From positions 124,001-188,000 of the forward strand of contig NZ_JBHSAP010000018.1 in the NCBI RefSeq assembly GCF_042650125.1: a DNA stretch of 64,000 nt, read 5' to 3'. Source of the stretch: Salinithrix halophila (GTDB lineage Bacteria > Bacillota > Bacilli > Thermoactinomycetales > DSM-45169). Shown here piece by piece: positions 61,580-64,000 of the stretch (positions are counted from its first letter, which is position 1; every line of letters starts with the position of its first letter). The notes below the pieces were generated by a model. It was not told the origin of the DNA, ran no database searches, and worked only from the letters and a program-made list of their open reading frames with translations. Made by a program: the position numbers and the translations under genes.

Positions 61580-62164
61580 GTGAATCTGGCCAATAAAATC
61601 ACCCTGGCTCGGATTTTCCTTGTTCCGGTGGTGATGATCTTTCTGCTGGTCAAGTACGATATGGGCCAATTCCGGATTGGCGAAGGAGTAATCACCGTCA
61701 GTGAAATCATCGCGACCCTGGTTTTCATTCTGGCTGCGGTAACGGATGGGCTGGACGGTTATATCGCCCGAAAGCGGAAGCTGGTAACCAACTTGGGGAA
61801 GTTTCTTGATCCCCTGGCCGATAAGCTGTTGATTTCGGCTGCCCTTATTTCCTTGGTGGAGATGCAACGGGTAGACGCTTGGGTTGCCATCGTCATCATC
61901 AGCCGCGAGTTCGCCGTGACCGGTCTCAGGCTGGTAGCGGCGGCGGAGGGACAGGTAATCGCTGCTAGTCCTCTCGGTAAGCTGAAGACGATCGTTCAGA
62001 TTATCACCCTTTCTGCTTTGATGCTGAACAATTTCCCTTTTTCCTCGGTCGCTTTTCCCTTTTCCCGGATCTTTGTATGGCTGGCGGTGATCATCACCAT
62101 CTGGTCCGGCATCGATTATTTCCTGAAAAACCGGCGGGTCATCCGCTTCTCTAAATCACGGTGA
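61580..62164 (+). CDS. pgsA: Phosphatidylglycerophosphate synthase
   Basis: PgsA transfers glycerol 3-phosphate to CDP-diacylglycerol, the committed step to phosphatidylglycerol. The CDP-alcohol phosphotransferase motif D-x2-DG-x2-AR-x8-G-x3-D-x3-D is complete (DGLDGYIARKRKLVTNLG then KFLDPLADK). Several membrane helices; 194 residues. GTG 61580 is behind GGGGGAGG. The end overlaps the start of the cinA frame region; cinA follows after 29 nt. Confidence 0.95.
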   Translation: MNLANKITLARIFLVPVVMIFLLVKYDMGQFRIGEGVITVSEIIATLVFILAAVTDGLDGYIARKRKLVTNLGKFLDPLADKLLISAALISLVEMQRVDAWVAIVIISREFAVTGLRLVAAAEGQVIAASPLGKLKTIVQIITLSALMLNNFPFSSVAFPFSRIFVWLAVIITIWSGIDYFLKNRRVIRFSKSR

Positions 62165-62193
62165 CCGGCCGTCGAGAGAAAGGGCGTTGTCCG

Positions 62194-63444
62194 ATGCGCG
62201 CAGAATTAGTCGCCGTCGGGACGGAGCTGCTCTTAGGGCAAATTGTCGACACCCATTCGGCTTTCCTGTCTCGGGAGCTATCTGGTCTTGGGATCGGTGT
62301 ATATTACCATACCTCGGTCGGGGATAATTGGAATCGATTGAAGGGTGTTGTCGAGCAAGCGGCATCCCGTTCTGATCTGGTGATTTTTACCGGCGGGCTC
62401 GGGCCGACGGAGGATGACCTTACCAAAGAGGTGGTTGCTAAGGTACTGGGCCTCCAATTGGTGGAGCATCCTCCCTCCAAGGTAGCTTTGGAGACATTGT
62501 TCGGCGAACGGGGTCTGTCGGTTCCCCTATCTAACTATAAGCAGGCGCTGGTCTTTCCGGATGGAAGGGTTTTTGCCAACCCGAATGGAACGGCACCGGG
62601 AGTGGCCGTCACTTATGGGAGAACGACCTTTGTCCTGTTGCCAGGTCCGCCGACCGAGCTATATCCGATGTTTGAAAATGAGGTACGCCCTTTTTTGGAA
62701 GAAATTCGCCCAGATGGCGTACTTGTCTCCCATGTCCTCCGTTTTTACGGAATTGGTGAATCCCATCTGACGGAGCGGCTCGGAGACCTGATTCAAAAGC
62801 AGACCAATCCTACGATTGCCCCCTTGGCAAAAGAAGGAGAGGTCACCCTTCGCTTGACAGCTAAAGCGGAGAGGGAAGCTGAAGCGCGATCGCTAATCAA
62901 CCCAGTCAAAGAGCAGATTCTGAGAACGGTGGGCAGGTTCCTGTATGGAGAAAACGAGGAGACGCTGGAAAGAGCGGTTGTCCAGGAACTTACCCGGCAG
63001 AGAAAAACCCTGGCCCTGGCAGAGAGTTGTACCGGCGGTCTCCTCGCCCATATGCTTACTTCTGTTCCCGGGGCCAGCAAGGTTTTTCAGGGAGGCGTGG
63101 TTTCCTACACCGCGGATGCCAAGAAGTTAATGGCCGGTGTGCCAGCCGACTTCCTGGAAAAAAAGGGGGCGGTCAGCATGGATGCAGCCCTCTCCATGGC
63201 CGAGGGAACACGGGGTCGGTTGGGGGCTGACTTCGCCCTCAGCGTCACTGGAGTAGCTGGCCCCGCTCCTTCCGAAGGGAAACCAGTCGGCCTTGTCTAC
63301 GTGGGTCTTGCGGCACGGGGAGAACCTCCCCGTGCCCACCGTCTTGATCTGGGCGGTTCACGTCAAAAAATCCAGATCCGGGCGGCGAAACATGCGCTTT
63401 TTACACTACTGGAACGTTTAAAGAAAGGTGAAAGAACACGATGA
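62194..63444 (+). CDS. cinA: CinA-family competence/damage-inducible protein
   Basis: The 416-residue protein has the N-terminal molybdopterin-binding-like (COG1058) domain (AELVAVGTELLLGQIVDTHS; FTGGLGPTEDDLTKEV) and a C-terminal nicotinamide-nucleotide amidohydrolase-type domain (LALAESCTGGLLAHMLTSVP; SVTGVAGP). CinA is thought to help salvage NAD and cooperates with RecA in competence. I chose ATG 62194 by homology; the frame opens at GTG 62161. recA, the usual next gene, does not follow; a DEAD-box gene does. Confidence 0.93.
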   Translation: MRAELVAVGTELLLGQIVDTHSAFLSRELSGLGIGVYYHTSVGDNWNRLKGVVEQAASRSDLVIFTGGLGPTEDDLTKEVVAKVLGLQLVEHPPSKVALETLFGERGLSVPLSNYKQALVFPDGRVFANPNGTAPGVAVTYGRTTFVLLPGPPTELYPMFENEVRPFLEEIRPDGVLVSHVLRFYGIGESHLTERLGDLIQKQTNPTIAPLAKEGEVTLRLTAKAEREAEARSLINPVKEQILRTVGRFLYGENEETLERAVVQELTRQRKTLALAESCTGGLLAHMLTSVPGASKVFQGGVVSYTADAKKLMAGVPADFLEKKGAVSMDAALSMAEGTRGRLGADFALSVTGVAGPAPSEGKPVGLVYVGLAARGEPPRAHRLDLGGSRQKIQIRAAKHALFTLLERLKKGERTR

Positions 63445-64000
63445 CGCAATTTGATTCTTTCCAACTGGATCCCCTCATTTTAAAAGGGATCCGAGAGATG
63501 GGGTTTGAAGAACCCTCCCCGATTCAAGAAGAATGCATTCCCGCGGTGCTTCGCGGTGAAGACGTGATCGGCCAGGCGCAAACTGGGACTGGTAAGACAG
63601 CGGCTTTCGGCATTCCACTTTTGGATCATGTCGACACGAGCCGACGCAAGGTACAGAGTGTCGTGCTGGCACCCACCCGGGAGCTGGCTATTCAGGTTTC
63701 CGAGGAATTACGCAAGATCGGTCGTTCCAAAAAGGTCTTCACTCTGCCGATTTACGGCGGACAATCCATCGGTCGCCAAATTAAAGCCCTGAAACAGGGG
63801 GTTCATGTGGTGATCGGAACGCCTGGTCGGATGTTGGATCACTTGCGCCGCGGGACGTTGAAGCTGGATGATGTGGAGATTTTTGTCCTGGATGAAGCCG
63901 ATGAAATGTTGGATATGGGCTTTATCGATGACATCGAAGCGGTGATGAAGTATTTGCCCGAGCGCCGACAGCTCCTTCTCTTTTCGGCGACAATGCCGCC
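63441..64000 (+). CDS. DEAD-box RNA helicase, N-terminal part (cut by the window end)
   Basis: Only 186 complete codons are present. The Q motif with FEEPSPIQEECIP, Walker A AQTGTGKTAAF, motif Ia PTRELA, Ib TPGRMLDHL, motif II DEAD in FVLDEADEMLDMGF and motif III SAT are all in order, so it is an intact CshA/DeaD-type ATP-dependent RNA helicase start. ATG 63441 overlaps the cinA stop (ATGA), with AAAGGTGAAAG upstream, so translation is probably coupled. The exact subgroup needs the missing C-terminus. Confidence 0.93.
   Translation, partial: MTQFDSFQLDPLILKGIREMGFEEPSPIQEECIPAVLRGEDVIGQAQTGTGKTAAFGIPLLDHVDTSRRKVQSVVLAPTRELAIQVSEELRKIGRSKKVFTLPIYGGQSIGRQIKALKQGVHVVIGTPGRMLDHLRRGTLKLDDVEIFVLDEADEMLDMGFIDDIEAVMKYLPERRQLLLFSATMP

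Noticed and set aside
1..64000. CRISPR array, tRNA or rRNA genes, intact insertion sequence, prophage
   Set aside because: No regularly spaced repeats, no cloverleaf-like segments noticed and no transposase, integrase or phage structural gene seen; only decayed repeat copies.

Overview
This window is a chromosomal segment of a spore-forming Gram-positive bacterium of the Bacillota. It is rich in intergenic rho-independent terminators and AGGAGG ribosome-binding sites, has fairly high GC for that group, and uses many GTG and TTG starts. The gene order rpsB-tsf-pyrH-frr-uppS-cdsA-dxr-rseP-proS-polC-rimP-nusA-rnpM-rplGA-infB-ylxP-rbfA-nrnA-truB-ribF-rpsO-pnp-ylxY-mlpA-dut-ymxH-dpaAB-asd-dapG-dapA-rnjB-tepA-ylzJ-spoIIIE-BMP/nup-ymfF-ymfH-ymfI-ymfJ-ymfK-rodZ-pgsA-cinA is that of the Bacillus subtilis 150-155 degree region. 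The dipicolinate synthase genes, SpoIIIE, TepA, YlxY and a Spo0E-like gene point to endospore formation. My best guess is a member of the Thermoactinomycetaceae or a near relative; this is inference from gene order and composition, not a database match.

Layout: 1-391 holds no gene but carries one copy of a degenerate repeat with a 12-bp perfect inverted repeat. 392-2224 is an unusual glycosyltransferase-sulfotransferase fusion. 2.2-11.6 kb covers translation (rpsB, tsf, frr, proS), UMP kinase, and isoprenoid, lipid and envelope functions (uppS, cdsA, dxr, rseP). 11.6-16.4 kb is an accessory island between proS and polC: an unknown gene, a hemolysin III/TrhA-like membrane protein and, on the minus strand, a Bce/Yxd-type peptide-detoxification ABC transporter with a YxeA-like protein. 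16.5-31.9 kb holds polC and the nusA-infB-truB-rpsO-pnp translation/RNA block. 32-42.5 kb holds sporulation, peptidase and diaminopimelate/dipicolinate pathway genes ending in RNase J. 42.5-44.1 kb is a mostly non-housekeeping gap with two more copies of the degenerate repeat and two small minus-strand genes behind a sigma-K-like promoter. 44.1-52.5 kb holds tepA, ylzJ, spoIIIE and a nucleoside ABC transporter. 52.7-57.5 kb holds ymfF to ymfK. 57.5-61.0 kb has three tandem rodZ-like genes where relatives usually have one. 61.1-61.6 kb is a 460-nt hairpin-rich leader ahead of pgsA; cinA and a truncated DEAD-box helicase gene close the window.

The genes work together as a growth and sporulation backbone: ribosome production and RNA decay (rpsB, tsf, frr, rbfA, rimP, rpsO, pnp, rnjB, rnpM), replication (polC), envelope lipid and shape (uppS, cdsA, pgsA, the RodZ paralogues), and the aspartate pathway feeding peptidoglycan and spore dipicolinate (asd, dapG, dapA, dpaAB). 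The most distinctive signals are the triplicated and diverged rodZ genes, the glycosyltransferase-sulfotransferase fusion, the small sporulation-type operon at 43.2-43.6 kb with the repeat family around it, the orphan Bce-type transporter with a recognisable operator, and the long structured pgsA leader. No tRNA, rRNA, CRISPR array or intact insertion sequence was seen.
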